This document shows positions 32,945 to 43,590 of a stretch of 64,000 bases of DNA, piece after piece; the stretch's first letter is position 1, and each line of letters begins with the position of its first letter. The position numbers were made by a program, and so were the translations under genes. The notes under the pieces are model-generated. The model did no database searches. It worked only from the letters and a program-made list of their open reading frames with translations, and had not been told where the DNA came from. Location: the NCBI GenBank assembly GCA_946902875.1, contig OX336345.1, positions 5,673,395-5,737,394 of the forward strand, written 5' to 3'. This DNA comes from Nematopogon swammerdamellus. Taxonomy: Eukaryota > Arthropoda > Insecta > Lepidoptera > Adelidae.

Positions 32945-33402
32945 TATTCCATCCATTTATTTACACGTTCCTTTTTATATAAATTTTACATCTTTTTAAC
33001 AATTAAAATCTAAAATTAATATAAAAATAAACGGATTTTCCACCACCGGCAGCGGGGCGAACCCAAGCTACCGATGGTCGGGCCCCTGGGAGAGAAACCT
33101 CCGGACGATGCGTGCAGTGTCGAGCAGGGCTGCCTTCTGGATCTGGCCCTTGACCCAACCACTCAGCGAGAGCCTCTCAAGGTGATCGTCGAGGCTCTTC
33201 GCTATCAGCCCATGCGCCGATACCACTATGGGCACAACGATCGTCGAGTCGACGGGCCACATTTTGGTAACCTCGTGCTGCAGATCCAGATACTTTAACA
33301 TCTTCTCTGCTTCCTTACTGACGAGGTTACCATCATGCGGCACGGCGATATCGACGAGCGTTGCGCGCCTTGCCTCCCTGTCCACTATCAGAATATCAGG
33401 TC
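32945..33402 (-). mobile_element. LINE family L3: best C-terminal copy with 3' UTR
   Basis: The minus-strand frame 33068-33481 carries, after a fortuitous AT-rich start (33403-33481), NRPDILIVDREARRATLVDI, then AVPHDGNLVSKEAEKMLKYL and IVVSAHGLIAKSLDDHLERL, ending ARIVRRFLSQGPDHR. A C-terminus of the form kPDI-x-x-x-D ... v-D-i-a-V-P ... K-Y-x-D-L ... i-V-P-i-V-i ... G-x-i-x-K-S-L ... K-A-x-L-x-T-x-R-I-V-R-x-F-L is known from several LINE groups whose proteins end in an APE-type architecture; I cannot fix the clade. The 3' UTR covers 32945-33050. Other copies: 10888, 12000, 29932. Confidence 0.75.
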
Positions 33403-34075
33403 TGTTCAATATTTTTATGATTATTATATTCTGTACATTATAAATAATAAAAGAAAAAAACACATATTTCACGTATTGCACATATCACATACTACACATA
33501 TTACGTTTGCGTAGGTTTATAAATATTTATTGTATTACTAATATGTATACTCTTATGTAACTACATGTATATATACGTGGTTTATATGTGTAATATAATA
33601 CAAGTATACATTTATTTATACATCTGTTTACTTGTGCGGATGAATAATTTGAGTAGGTATACATATTATATACTGGTTTACTAACACGTCAAAGTATTTT
33701 TCTTTTTTCTTTCTGATTATTATTTGCATCAATCTTTAAAGTACCTAACACCTATACCACACCAAACAGAACGAAGAATAGGCAATACGGATGAAAGTCT
33801 AGTGCCTTCTTCGAGCATAGCTACTTACACATCATTTTTAAAATTCTAGTAAATTACGTAGATAAGATAAACAAGTGTACAAACACCTATATTATGTAAT
33901 TTGTTAAAATTTTCAATAAAATATTTGGAATTTGGAATTATTATGGCGGATGTGCCAAAAAAAAAATAATTAAAAAAGCTAAAAGTAAACAATTAAGGGG
34001 TCCCCATACGAGAAACGTGCTAAGAATCGATTAGTACATATTCATGCTACTGAACAATAGATGGCGCCACGGGTA
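33403..34075. other. unassigned AT-rich DNA
   Basis: TATA/ACAT-rich simple stretches at 33480-33620. A family G scrap may be present near 34000-34030 (GGGGTCCCCATACGAGAAAC). Confidence 0.4.
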
Positions 34076-34206
34076 TGTACATACATACATAGCGTCACGC
34101 CTGTTTCCCGGTGGGGTAGGCAGAGACAACGGATCTCCACGTGCCACGATCCTGACACCTCTGCCGCCTCTTTCACTCCCATAATGTTCTTCATGCATGC
34201 TCGTCA
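34076..34206. repeat. dispersed repeat R
   Basis: Nearly identical to 11836-11970; begins in TACATACATACATAGCGTC and ends CATGCATGCTCGT. Confidence 0.75.
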
Positions 34207-35309
34207 TTTATATTTTGCAATACAGAAAGTCAAAATATAGACGAATATGGTTTTTTGACAGGTATGGTATAACGGATCTACGGAAACCTCCTTGCGCGAG
34301 GAAAACTTGCACATGACACATTTTTTACTACTACTCTTAATTAGGTATGTACCTTAAGTAAAAATAAAAGACAGAAACGTGGTACGGAACTAGAAGCAGC
34401 GAGGCCGGATGAAACTTGTTACTTGGTAATTCAAGTGTTCGTATACTTATGAAATTGTCATCATGAATTCTTTCAAACAATCGCATTACAAGCCGTATCA
34501 TGCTATGAATGTGCTAATACTACTCAATCGTGTACTGGAGGACATAAGACGATAAGTTGAGCCATATAACACAAGCATCGGCGTTATGAAAACAGCTTAT
34601 AAGCTCTTTTGGTCGATGACATGTTTTTTCGGGAGTTATGTAAGAAAAAGGCTCATCTAGTATTTTAGGTCAGTGGAAATTTATCTTAAACGTTCATACT
34701 TGTAGAAGTTGTTGCCTATTCTCCCTATTCTAATTTGACAAGAGAGCGTCACGAAATACTTTTGTCTTTATTTTTGGCTTTGCATCTTTTCATTTTAGCA
34801 GTGCATGCATGTATGCATTGTTGTATGTATAGTTTGGGGATTTGCTACTTGTGTTTTTTATTCTTAAAATTACGATATTGTTAATATCTGATCTTCAAAA
34901 TATTTTTTTTTGTCTTCAAAATGTTTTCTTCTGAATCACCAGTTTTGTATCCTCCACTGCTGGTCAACCAGCATTAATTATTTATTTAGTTACAATTAAA
35001 TTTCCCCACGAGCATCATTCTCATTATCTGATTAAAAGGAAATTTTTCCCATGAGGGTTAGACAGATACAAGGATAAGTAGTTCGGCACAACACAATCTG
35101 AAGGCATTTGTATTTGTGCGTAATGTAGTTATCTGATAGTTCTACTGATATCGTCCGGCGTCGCGTCAGTTTCAATAACTTTATTAAATTAAGGTTCCAA
35201 TGTGGCCGCCCTTCATACTACATACTACATACTTCATTATTATGTACATACTATGAAGTATGTACTTCATTACTACATACTTCATAGGTACAGACGTCCT
35301 TAGAGTAGC
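34207..35309. other. unassigned; small CATACTACATACTT cluster
   Basis: 35208-35285 is a set of short direct and inverted CATACT/AGTATG repeats. No gene supported. Confidence 0.4.
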
Positions 35310-35480
35310 CTTTTTAGGATTCCGTATTCATACGGAAGCCTAATACTAAGCCTACGATCGTCAGTCTGTCTTTCTGTTCGTCGTCCGTCCGAGTGATGTA
35401 TCTGTTGAACCGTAATTGGTAGCTGATTTTTTGGTACGTAACTTTCACAGAATATTTTGTTATTATGTCGAATATGCAAA
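35310..35480 (-). repeat. family G fragment
   Basis: GGATTCCGTATTCATACGGA, CCTAATACTAAGCCTACG, GTGATGTATCTGTTGAACCG and ACTTTCACAGAATATT. Confidence 0.6.
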
Positions 35481-35484
35481 CAAA

Positions 35485-35685
35485 CTTCCCTTCTTACTTT
35501 ACTAGGTGGTAGGGTTTATCCCGCTTGGGTTATGTAAATAGTTCGTGTTTTCCATCCAGTTCAGTACAGCCGACATGAAATGAAGGGAAGCACTGAGATT
35601 GCACCTAGTCCACCCGGTGTTATGGGCTGACATCACGGATGTTGTAGGTGATGTAGACCACCGTGTCAGTTTCCATAAAAAAAAT
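35485..35685 (+). mobile_element. SINE1 3' half
   Basis: CTTACTTTACTAGGTGGTAG, CCATCCAGTTCAGTACAGCC, GTGTTATGGGCTGACATCAC and GTAGACCACCGTGTCAGTTTCC with an A-tail at 35677. Confidence 0.7.
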
Positions 35686-36285
35686 ATAATATAATAAAAA
35701 AAGGAAAAATAAAAAAAAAATAATATACGGTCTCATAAAAAAAACATTAAAAAAAAATCCGCCTTTGCACTTGTCCTTTCTGTATGTGACATTTTGTCTA
35801 ATAAGGTATTATATCTGTCTGTCTGTCTGTCATTTACCAATAGCTACTCTACGGTGTTTCCGGTTTGATTAAAACAATAGGTTTAATGGCGCGGGACCCC
35901 TAGCCCGTATGGTGCGATATTATGAACCGCAGATAGGCATCACTTCTCCCCTTTACCCGAGCCACAAGCGGCCGCTCCCAGACGGCCACAATATCTATAA
36001 TATACACCACACCAATTCACGTTAATTAAAAAAGCTCGAATAACGACTGCGTGAGATTGGACACACCTCCACCAGCTACTTTCCGGTCCATATTATTAAC
36101 CATTTGTGTAAACTAAACATTTCCTAATAAAAGCTGTGTAAATTGTTCGATTTTCGATCGATGTTCGATTTTTAAATGTGTATTAATTAGCAGGCATTAG
36201 CATCTTCATTTAAAGGCGGCCGCGTTTTGATACGATTTTTATCGATTTAGTTCGTCAACACTTCAGTTAGATAATGTTATTTTTA
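35686..36285. other. unassigned
   Basis: A-rich stretch to 35760, short (GTCT)n at 35815-35831, then mixed DNA with no supported feature. Confidence 0.4.
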
Positions 36286-36680
36286 TTTTAAACTCGATAT
36301 TTGGAGCACAGCCACCTATAAGGTGTCTACCGTCTACCGACGACCATGGACATTGCGAATTCCATGCCGGCCTGACAGGTGCCTTCACGCAATATGTGGG
36401 CAGGGAGAGCGTTCCAGAGTTTACCAGTTCTGTGGAGAAAAGATCGAAATTTATGAAATAAACTTTTAATAATGGCCGATAGGAGACTAACGAAAGAAAT
36501 TTATGGAGCGAATTTGAGTGGAAGAGTCGGAAAGGGTCACCCAAGACGCACGTACCTAGACCAGATGGGGCATGTGCTCAAAAAGGGTCAAGGGTCTTCC
36601 CTCTACGGAACTGGTAAACTCTGGAACGCTCTCCCTGCTCATCCTACACACAATGTGATTCAAAGTGTACTGCCAAGAGA
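36286..36680. mobile_element. inverted pair of jockey-like LINE fragments plus a second LINE tail
   Basis: 36286-36440 is on the minus strand (CATGCCGGCCTGACAGGTGC ... GGGAGAGCGTTCCAGAGTTT). 36597-36650 on the plus strand repeats the complementary piece (YGTGKLWNALPAH in translation). Between them, the plus frame 36472-36600 reads RRLTKEIYGANLSGRVGKGH then PRRTYLDQMGHVLKKGQ, which resembles another LINE C-terminus. A rearranged composite. Confidence 0.6.
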
Positions 36681-36689
36681 TTCTGATGA

Positions 36690-36772
36690 TAAATAAACAA
36701 TACAATGCAATACAATGCAATGCAATGTAATGCAATGAAACGTAATGCAATGCAATACAATACAATACTCTT
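36690..36772. repeat. degenerate AATAC/AATGC pentamer microsatellite
   Basis: ATACAATGCAATACAATGCA and variants with period 5; the minus-strand frame HYVSLHYIALHCIALYC simply translates it. Confidence 0.9.
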
Positions 36773-36774
36773 AA

Positions 36775-37381
36775 ACGCGCTGTCAAGGCCAAGACAGCAG
36801 ACTGCTCTAAGCATTAAAAGCTGGTAATGTAGTTATACAACTTTGAATATATAAAAAAAGTGCAAAGCAAAGACGACGAACTCTTTCGGTTCATTTACCC
36901 TTACCTCGATTAATTATTTATTATTTGTTTTAACATATTTTATAGTCACAAAACTAATAATTATCATGTTAGCTCTAAGCGCCGACCACCTCGCTCCCAC
37001 GTCCGGAGAGCGCTTGTCAGTAGAAAACATTAAGTCCATTTTCCTGTTATGGGGGGACCGGAATATCTCCTTAATTATAGGAGCACCAGGTCCGTGTGGC
37101 AGGCCGTGATTAAAATGTTCCGTCTTAATAGCCGATTTGACCTCGCAAACATTTTCAATTTGACGAAACAGAATGTGAGCGAGCTTATAAAATAGCTGTT
37201 TAGTTTTTCTGCCGCCTCGTTTGGACATCAATCACTTTTTGTCTAGACCAAAACCCGCCTGCCGGCCGGGCCAGAAGGTCGCCGTAAGCAAATAGAACAA
37301 ATTTGGCAATGTTTTATGCAATACAACATAATATTTGTTTTCTCGTTTAACGAGCCAGATTATTTAGATATTTTATTGTTT
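36775..37381. other. unassigned
   Basis: The minus-strand frame 36914-37231 (105 residues) has no motif I recognise. Confidence 0.35.
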
Positions 37382-37811
37382 ACTAGGTTTTACCCGCGGC
37401 TTCGCTCGCGTGAAATTCGTATTTACAAAGAAGAAAGTAAGTGAGAAAGAAGGCCGAGCAACGTTCAGGTAAACAATAAACCTTCTTGATGAAAGTAAGT
37501 AACTAAGGGCGCGGCCCGCTACCGTACCTATATTTCGGCGCGCGGAATAATTCGGTTTGTATGAGAGCCACATCTTAGCGTAACCGGAACGGAATTTTAG
37601 CCTATCCTGTGTCACGTATAGGAAGATGTGCTTGTACTAAGTTTCATAGAATTCGGATGATCGGTTTATGAGTTATGGACATACATACAGAAAAGATTTC
37701 TAAAAATAGTCAATTTAATTTTAGAATCATTCATAGAGTCTACTAATGCAATATCTCATAAAACAAAGTAACTTACTCCATGATCATTCCTTACAGATTT
37801 ATTATTAGTAT
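37382..37811 (-). mobile_element. Helitron-like non-autonomous element
   Basis: The minus-strand 3' end reads CGCGAGCGAAGCCGCGGGTAAAACCTAGT at 37382 (hairpin plus CTAGT). The other end reads CTAATAATAAATCTGTAAGG. The internal region matches 40968-41324 with about 80 extra bp (GTAAGTAACTAAGGGCGCGG). Confidence 0.75.
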
Positions 37812-38094
37812 TGATGATTGATTATCATATATCTTTATTTCACATTTTAAATACATTAATTATATCTTTTATTATTAGTCTACAAATGCAGTATCTAAAA
37901 ACGTTTGCCGATTTTTTTTTACATTTATTTTTAAATAAGTTAAATTAAAATACAATAAGAACTACCTAATAAACATAAAAAAGCTCCTCTAGAGTTCGGC
38001 ATGTCGGGAATGTGCCCATTCTCTGCACAGCGAAGCTTATTCTCTCCCTTAAAAACTTGCAGTATCTCATAAAACAAAGTAACTTACTCCATGT

Positions 38095-38323
38095 CCTGTA
38101 GGTCCCTTCACTTCTTACCTTACTAGGTGCGAGGGTTTATCCCGCCCGGGTTGGTACAACCGCACTGAATGATAGTTCGGTTGAAACGGCTATGTCAATA
38201 GTTCGTGTTTTTCGTCCAGTTCAGTGTAGGGAAATGAAGGGAAGCACTAACATGGCACGTAGTTCGCCTGGTGTTATGGGCTGACGATGATGTAGCCAAC
38301 GGTGTCAGTTTCCATAAAAAAAA
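38095..38323 (+). mobile_element. SINE1 3' two thirds
   Basis: GTAGGTCCCTTCACTTCTTA, ACTAGGTGCGAGGGTTTATC, CGTCCAGTTCAGTGTAGGGA and AACGGTGTCAGTTTCCAT, then A-tail. A Helitron-like scrap (GCAGTATCTCATAAAACAAA) abuts at 38050-38092. Confidence 0.7.
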
Positions 38324-38719
38324 CGGCCAAGTGCCAGTCGAACTCGCGCACCGAGGGTCCCGTATCGCCATGTCATGGTTAGCGCCACTCATGCCATCTA
38401 TAGCGTGTTTAAGAAATGCTTCATATTAGTTAAAATTCATGATTAGTTAAAATGCTTCATACTCTATTCAGTAGATGGCGCGCACTACACTTTTTAGTTT
38501 CTTCTATGGGAACCCCCGTGATTGTTTTACTTTTTCTTATTTTTATTATTTGTTGTTATATCGGCCATAATATTAACACACATTCTGTGAAAATTTCAAC
38601 GGGCTACCTATTACGGTTCAAGAGATACAGCCCCCGGACGGACGGACGGACAGACAGACAGACAGACAGACGGCGTAGGCTTAGTAATAGGGTCGCGTAC
38701 CGGATACGGAACCCTAAAA
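38324..38719 (+). repeat. dispersed repeat family G, near full length
   Basis: Starts CGGCCAAGTGCCAGTCGAAC, ends GTACCGGATACGGAACCCTA. It contains a (GACA)n stretch near 38650-38672. It directly follows the SINE1 A-tail at 38316-38323, with no unique DNA between. Confidence 0.75.
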
Positions 38720-39204
38720 ATGACCATCCCACCACTTCCTACTTCATACCCCTCGTGCCTTCGTAAAATGAAAACACTCTACTGCAACTAGGCTGCTCAG
38801 AGCGTCGCCCCCGCCCTTCGGTATAGGTAGAGAACGCACACGAAGAAGAGCAAAATAGCCGATGTGGAGCCGGGTCTACGGGGAATTGCATTGACATTGC
38901 TCTGTCGATTCTCTCTCCAGCGTCGCTAGAGAAGAAACGCTCTTCCATGGAGTAGAGGAAATAATCCAATTCAAATTCGAATATTTGATTGCAATGTAAA
39001 AGGTCAGATTCTTAAGTATGAAATTGTATGCTGTAATAACGTTCTTGTGAGCGGTAGTGTGGGTTATATTTGTACTCGTAAGTGACTGTAATACTTATTA
39101 CGTACTAACAAAAACAATTTGTGCATTGCGAAGTTTGTCAGTTCTCCTTCGCATTGAATTTTCGTACGTATTCATGGAAAGGTTACCTACCTTTGATGAA
39201 ATAA
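38720..39204. other. unassigned
   Basis: Nothing supported; the frame 38739-38969 lacks motifs. Confidence 0.4.
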
Positions 39205-39265
39205 TACATACCAATCGTGCGATCACTTAATATTAAGTGATCGCACGTCGCACGATTGGTATGTA
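39205..39265. repeat. 61-bp palindrome
   Basis: TACATACCAATCGTGC / GCACGATTGGTATGTA ends enclose GCGATCACTTAAT / ATTAAGTGATCGC; a 6-nt GCACGT insertion breaks the symmetry on the right. It could form a cruciform; perhaps a minimal MITE. Confidence 0.75.
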
Positions 39266-39419
39266 ATTGCCCTGTAAATAAGACTAAGTAGCGAATTCGG
39301 GATTTCAGAAACTGCAAACTATTTTACCTATCGTTTTATTGCAAAAAAATGTTAAGCTCCGAAAGAACTTCTCTAAAATACATGTGAAATTAACAAAAGA
39401 GTAATCTTGGAGTGGCTTA

Positions 39420-39612
39420 TACTACACTCCCCACCTCTCTGCCTCTCCCTCTCTCTCCCCCTCTCTCTCTCTCTCCCCCTCTCTCCCCGTCTCTAACCCC
39501 CCTATGTCATTCCCCCTCTCTCTGCCCCCTATCTCTCTCTCTAACCCCTCTCTCTCTCTCTCTCACCCACTCTATCTCTCTCCCCCCCCCCCCCCCCCCC
39601 TCCCCTCCCCAG
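39420..39612. repeat. CT-rich microsatellite ending in a poly(C) run
   Basis: (CT)n/CCCCT blocks, with about 18 C around 39583-39600. Low-complexity Ser-Leu-Pro frames are artefacts. Confidence 0.95.
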
Positions 39613-40386
39613 TTAGAAAACTGTCCATGTAACAATGTTGAATCTGTTTACGTGTCAAAGTTTTGAACTCAAGCACAAATCAAAATCTGAATCCGCGACC
39701 AGATTATTTTCCATCGCTTTACCGTATGCCACGCAGCAAGAGGGGTCCATCCAGCGGACAATCGTAGCTAGCGGCTGGCTAGATGAGGTAGGACAGGGCG
39801 AGGGGTTGGAGGCGGGGGTTGGAACGGTGAGAAGGAGAAGGGGCGCAGAGGACGGGGGAGAGGATAATTAAATGCGAGTGCAGGCGCAAGATTGAAATCG
39901 CTAGGATAAATCGAAAACACCGGCACAGAGAGGAGCGAGAAATTGAGCGGTGGAATCCCCTATTAGCTCTCCCCTCCTCCTCTCACTTTTAACATTGAGA
40001 GTAATTACCATTAGATTATTTTGGTGTAATTCGGAATAGATGCTTGATGCTGAATGAAAAAGTTTTAATTGAGATCTACATTTACTTTCACCAGAATTTT
40101 AAACGCTCCCGTCCCCTTTATAAAACTACCTAGTAGGTACTTACATTTTACTAAAATTTATAAAATTAAATTGTCTCTTAGACATTCAAAGATTGACTGG
40201 AAATAATCTCTGCAAGGAACGAGTCCGCCTTTGTACCTCATCTATGTAAATGTTATGTTGTGCTTATTTCTGTAAAATTGTTTTTTATTTTTATTATTTT
40301 AACAATACAAATTATATACCTAAGTAAAATTGTATATCTGTAAAAAAAAGTTTAGAGCAATACTTATAGTATTTTCTATATATCTC
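39613..40386. other. unassigned, purine-rich patch at 39780-39870
   Basis: G/A-rich DNA (GGAGGCGGGGG, GAGAAGGAGAAGGGG). No supported gene. Confidence 0.4.
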
Positions 40387-40640
40387 TTTTTGTGTAATCC
40401 GGTATGGGTAGAGTCAGAGGGGCCAGAGAGCACATGCTCCGACCAGCCAATACCACCTCCGAGAAGGTAGGTGCAAGACCGGAGACTTTTCTTTGGATTG
40501 CTGGCTATACTAGAGGAGAACACAGCCGAGGCTGCTGTGCTGCTATCTTACATCCAGATAGTGGTATCAACCCAGTCTGCTACAATTTTGAGCGTACCAC
40601 CTAGTAAGGGGCAAGGAAAGGTACCTACAGTTTTACAAGA
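40387..40640 (-). mobile_element. SINE2, 5' truncated
   Basis: Minus strand: AATCCGGTATGGG, GAGCACATGCTCCGACCAGC, AGAGGAGAACACAGCCGAGG, CACCTAGTAAGGGGCAAGG, CCTACAGTTTTAC. Confidence 0.75.
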
Positions 40641-40696
40641 ACAGGTTAAGTCGAGTTAAAAAAAATTTCACACATTTCTTGCATAATCAATACTAT

Positions 40697-40948
40697 AATA
40701 TATACTATACTATACTATACTATACTATACTATACTATACTATACTATACTATACTATACTATACTATACTATACTATACTATACTATACTATACTATAC
40801 TATACTATACTATACTATACTATACTATACTATACTATACTATACTATACTATACTATACTATACTATACTATACTATACTATACTATACTATACTATAC
40901 TATACTATACTATACTATACTATACTATACTATACTATACTATACTAT
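40697..40948. repeat. (TATAC)n satellite, about 50 copies
   Basis: Pure 5-bp TATAC/CTATA repeats without visible variants over about 250 bp. The Tyr-Thr-Ile frame through it is not a gene. A Helitron-like element begins within about 20 bp of its right end. Confidence 0.97.
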
Positions 40949-40967
40949 ATTTATACTTACTACTATA

Positions 40968-41324
40968 CTACTAATAATAAATCTGTAAGGGATGGTCATG
41001 GAGTAAGTTACTTTGTTTTATGAGACACTGCGTTTGTAGACTCTATGTATGATACTAAAACCAAATTGACGATTTTTATAAATATGTTCTGTATGTATGT
41101 ATGTATGTATGTATGTATGTTCCTGTATAACTCTTAAACTGATCATCCGAATTCGATGAAACTTTGTAAAAGCACATTTAACTATGTGGTACACAGGATA
41201 GGATAAATAAAATTCATTTCCGGTTACGCTAAGATGTGGCTCTCATACAAACCGAATTGTTCCGTCTACTTCCTTCTTTTGAAATACGAATTTCACGCGA
41301 GCGAAGCCGCGGGCAAAAGCTAGT
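40968..41324 (+). mobile_element. Helitron-like non-autonomous element, full length
   Basis: From CTACTAATAATAAATCTGTA to the terminal GCGAGCGAAGCCGCGGGCAAAAG + CTAGT. The interior has GATGGTCATGGAGTAAGTTA, (GTAT)n near 41092-41120, AAACTGATCATCCGAATTCG and TGTGGCTCTCATACAAACCG. No protein. The exact 5' boundary is uncertain because all four copies share the AT-rich lead-in. Confidence 0.8.
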
Positions 41325-41684
41325 CTATTAATAATGAACAACACATCGTATAACTTGCCAATAGCCTTTAATACTATACATACAATTTTCTAGGAATCTG
41401 TGAGTTAATGAAATCTTAATACCGCATACCGTAACAAGGTGTCACATTTCTAAAGTTGGTTAGACTTGCAATATTCGCTGAGAACCGATCAACATCGACC
41501 AGCTGCAGTACTCGGAAGCGAATTTGTCGTTGTCAGTGTTTATACCGAAGTCAATAGGTATGTAGGTATTTGATTCTAGCAGTTTTATTTGCGCGTTATT
41601 TCCAGCAAGGTACATACATTTTTTTTTTTTACTAATGTGGTCCAAACTTACCTCGCTGATAAAGACCTAACTAAACGTTATACA
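41325..41684. other. unassigned
   Basis: No supported feature. Confidence 0.4.
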
Positions 41685-41770
41685 TACGCACGACACGCTG
41701 TATCTCGACAATCGGAGTAAGCAGAGAAATCGGTGTTGTGCTGCAAGTATTCTTGTAAATTACAGCACAA
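41685..41770. repeat. short dispersed repeat (pair of 28920)
   Basis: CGACACGCTGTATCTCGACA, GCAGAGAAATCGGTGTTGTG, CTGCAAGTATTCTTGTAAAT. ACAGCACAACACCGACCACC follows as a partial inverted copy of part of it. Confidence 0.6.
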
Positions 41771-41896
41771 CACCGACCACCACGTTTACAGCAAATATTA
41801 GGACACGATACTATCGAACAGCAAGTAATGCACGAAGACTCACCTGCAGCCTGACTTGGTGGAAGAATCGTGCCAAAGTGAGAGGTGGCTAAACCT

Positions 41897-42010
41897 ATCG
41901 CTCTTTAGCATGACACCTTGTCCTTATCCCTTAGTCATATTTTACGACATGCACGGTGAGAGATGCAGTGGGGCTATTCTTTTTAAGTACCGGCCTCACA
42001 CAGTTCCTAA
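41897..42010 (-). mobile_element. SINE1 alternative-head fragment
   Basis: CTTATCCCTTAGTCATATTT, GACATGCACGGTGAGAGATG and CAGTGGGGCTATTCTTTTTA match the 5' end of the 9741-10072 copy. Confidence 0.6.
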
Positions 42011-42024
42011 ACATCAATCATCAT

Positions 42025-42380
42025 TAATACTAATAGTAAATCAGTAAGGGATGGTCATGGAGTAAGTTACTTTGTTTTATGAGATACTGAGTTTGTAGAC
42101 TCTATGATGATACTAAAACTAAATTGATGATTTTTACAAATCATTTCTGTATGTATGTATTTTCCTCCATAACTCTTAAACCGATCATCCGAATTTGGTG
42201 TAACTTAGTACAAGCTCATTTATCTATACGGGACACAGGATAGGCTAAATAAAACTGTGGCTCTCATACAAACCGAATTGTTCCGCGCGCCGAAATAATG
42301 GTACGGTAGCGGGCGGGCTTACTACTTTCTTCTTTTTAAATACGAATTTCACGCGAGCGAAGCCGCGGGCAAAAGCTAGT
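42025..42380 (+). mobile_element. Helitron-like non-autonomous element, full length
   Basis: TTAATACTAATAGTAAATCA to GCGAAGCCGCGGGCAAAAG + CTAGT, followed by T. Compared with 40968-41324 it retains the GGTACGGTAGCGGGCGGG segment. Confidence 0.8.
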
Positions 42381-43219
42381 TATCTAATAAATATATCTTC
42401 GCTTGCACATAAATGGGCACTTCATTATCACGAAAATTTCCCCATGGCAGCCAACAGATGTTTATGTAAATAAACGGTTATTTTTAAAGTATTACTCCCA
42501 TAATGAATATACTTCTTATTTATAGACGTATTATTCCAAATTACGTAAGCTACAAGCCATTACCGCGTGAAATAAAAATGTGCCATTGAAATCGTGCTGC
42601 TTAATAGACGTTTACGGATTGACTGCTTCACGCTGAAGTAAATGACCATCTTAGTTTATGTAATAACGCTTATTTACATAATTTCCCGATAGTATTTACA
42701 TCTGAAATAAGTAAATGCGGAGAAGGACTTCGGACTCGACTCACGCTGGGCTTTTACACTATTTCACTGAGACGACGATGATACTACTCGAAAACGCACA
42801 CAAAACCGTAAGCATTGTTTAAGAAGAAAGAACGTTGATGTCGAAGTGATAAGAGTTAATTTCGATTGAATAATAACGTTGTCGCTTAAAAGAATACGAT
42901 TTCGATTATGATATGTTTCAATGCGCCTGACAGCCAGCACCGTACAAATTGAACGCTGCAACTGATAAACGAAAAAAAATAAAAATTGTCGAAGCAACAG
43001 CGACGTAGCTCTCGACAGGGACGAGCCTGTAAGTGACAGTAATCTTTGAGCTCTTTGACACCTTCTTAATTTAGTGGCACCTCTCGAGACCTGAGTTATT
43101 AAACTCGGACTGCTATAGAAGCTCGCCGGTGACAAATCGAACAGTTTGCTTTATGCTCGCTTCGTACACCGCATTATGGAACGCATCGATGATAGAACAT
43201 ATTTTGTGATTAAAAAAAA
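42381..43219. other. unassigned
   Basis: The minus frame 42764-43135 (123 residues) is Ser/Leu/Arg-rich without motif; no repeat recognised. Confidence 0.35.
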
Positions 43220-43590
43220 CCGGCCAAGTGAGAGTCGAATTCGCGCACCGAGGGTTCCGCATCGCCATGTCATGGTCAGGGCCACTCACGCCATCTATGG
43301 CGTGTTTATGAAATGGTTCATATTAATTAAAATTCATGATTAGTTAAAATGCTTCATAGTCTTTTCGGTTTCGGTAGATGCCGCGCATACACTTTTTAGT
43401 TTCTTCTATGGGAGCCGCCGTGAATTTTTACTTTTTCGTATTTTGCTGTTATATCAGCAATAATAAAACACATATTCTGTGAAAATTTCAACGAGCTATT
43501 ACGGTTCAAGAGATACAGCCCTCGGACAGACGGACGCACGAACATACAGACAGACAGACAGACAGACAGACGGCGTAGGCTTAATAATTA
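43220..43590 (+). repeat. dispersed repeat family G
   Basis: CGGCCAAGTGAGAGTCGAAT to GGCGTAGGCTTAATAATTAG; it lacks the final GGTTCCGTA end present in 38324-38719. Confidence 0.75.

Noticed and set aside
40982..40983. TC dinucleotide as the exact Helitron 5' end
   Set aside because: All four copies share about 15 more bases upstream (CTAATAATAAA), so the true end lies further left.
40679..41023. 114-residue Tyr-Thr-Ile frame
   Set aside because: Translation of the TATAC satellite.
42764..43135. 123-residue minus frame
   Set aside because: Low-complexity Ser/Leu/Arg content, no recognisable domain or gene context.
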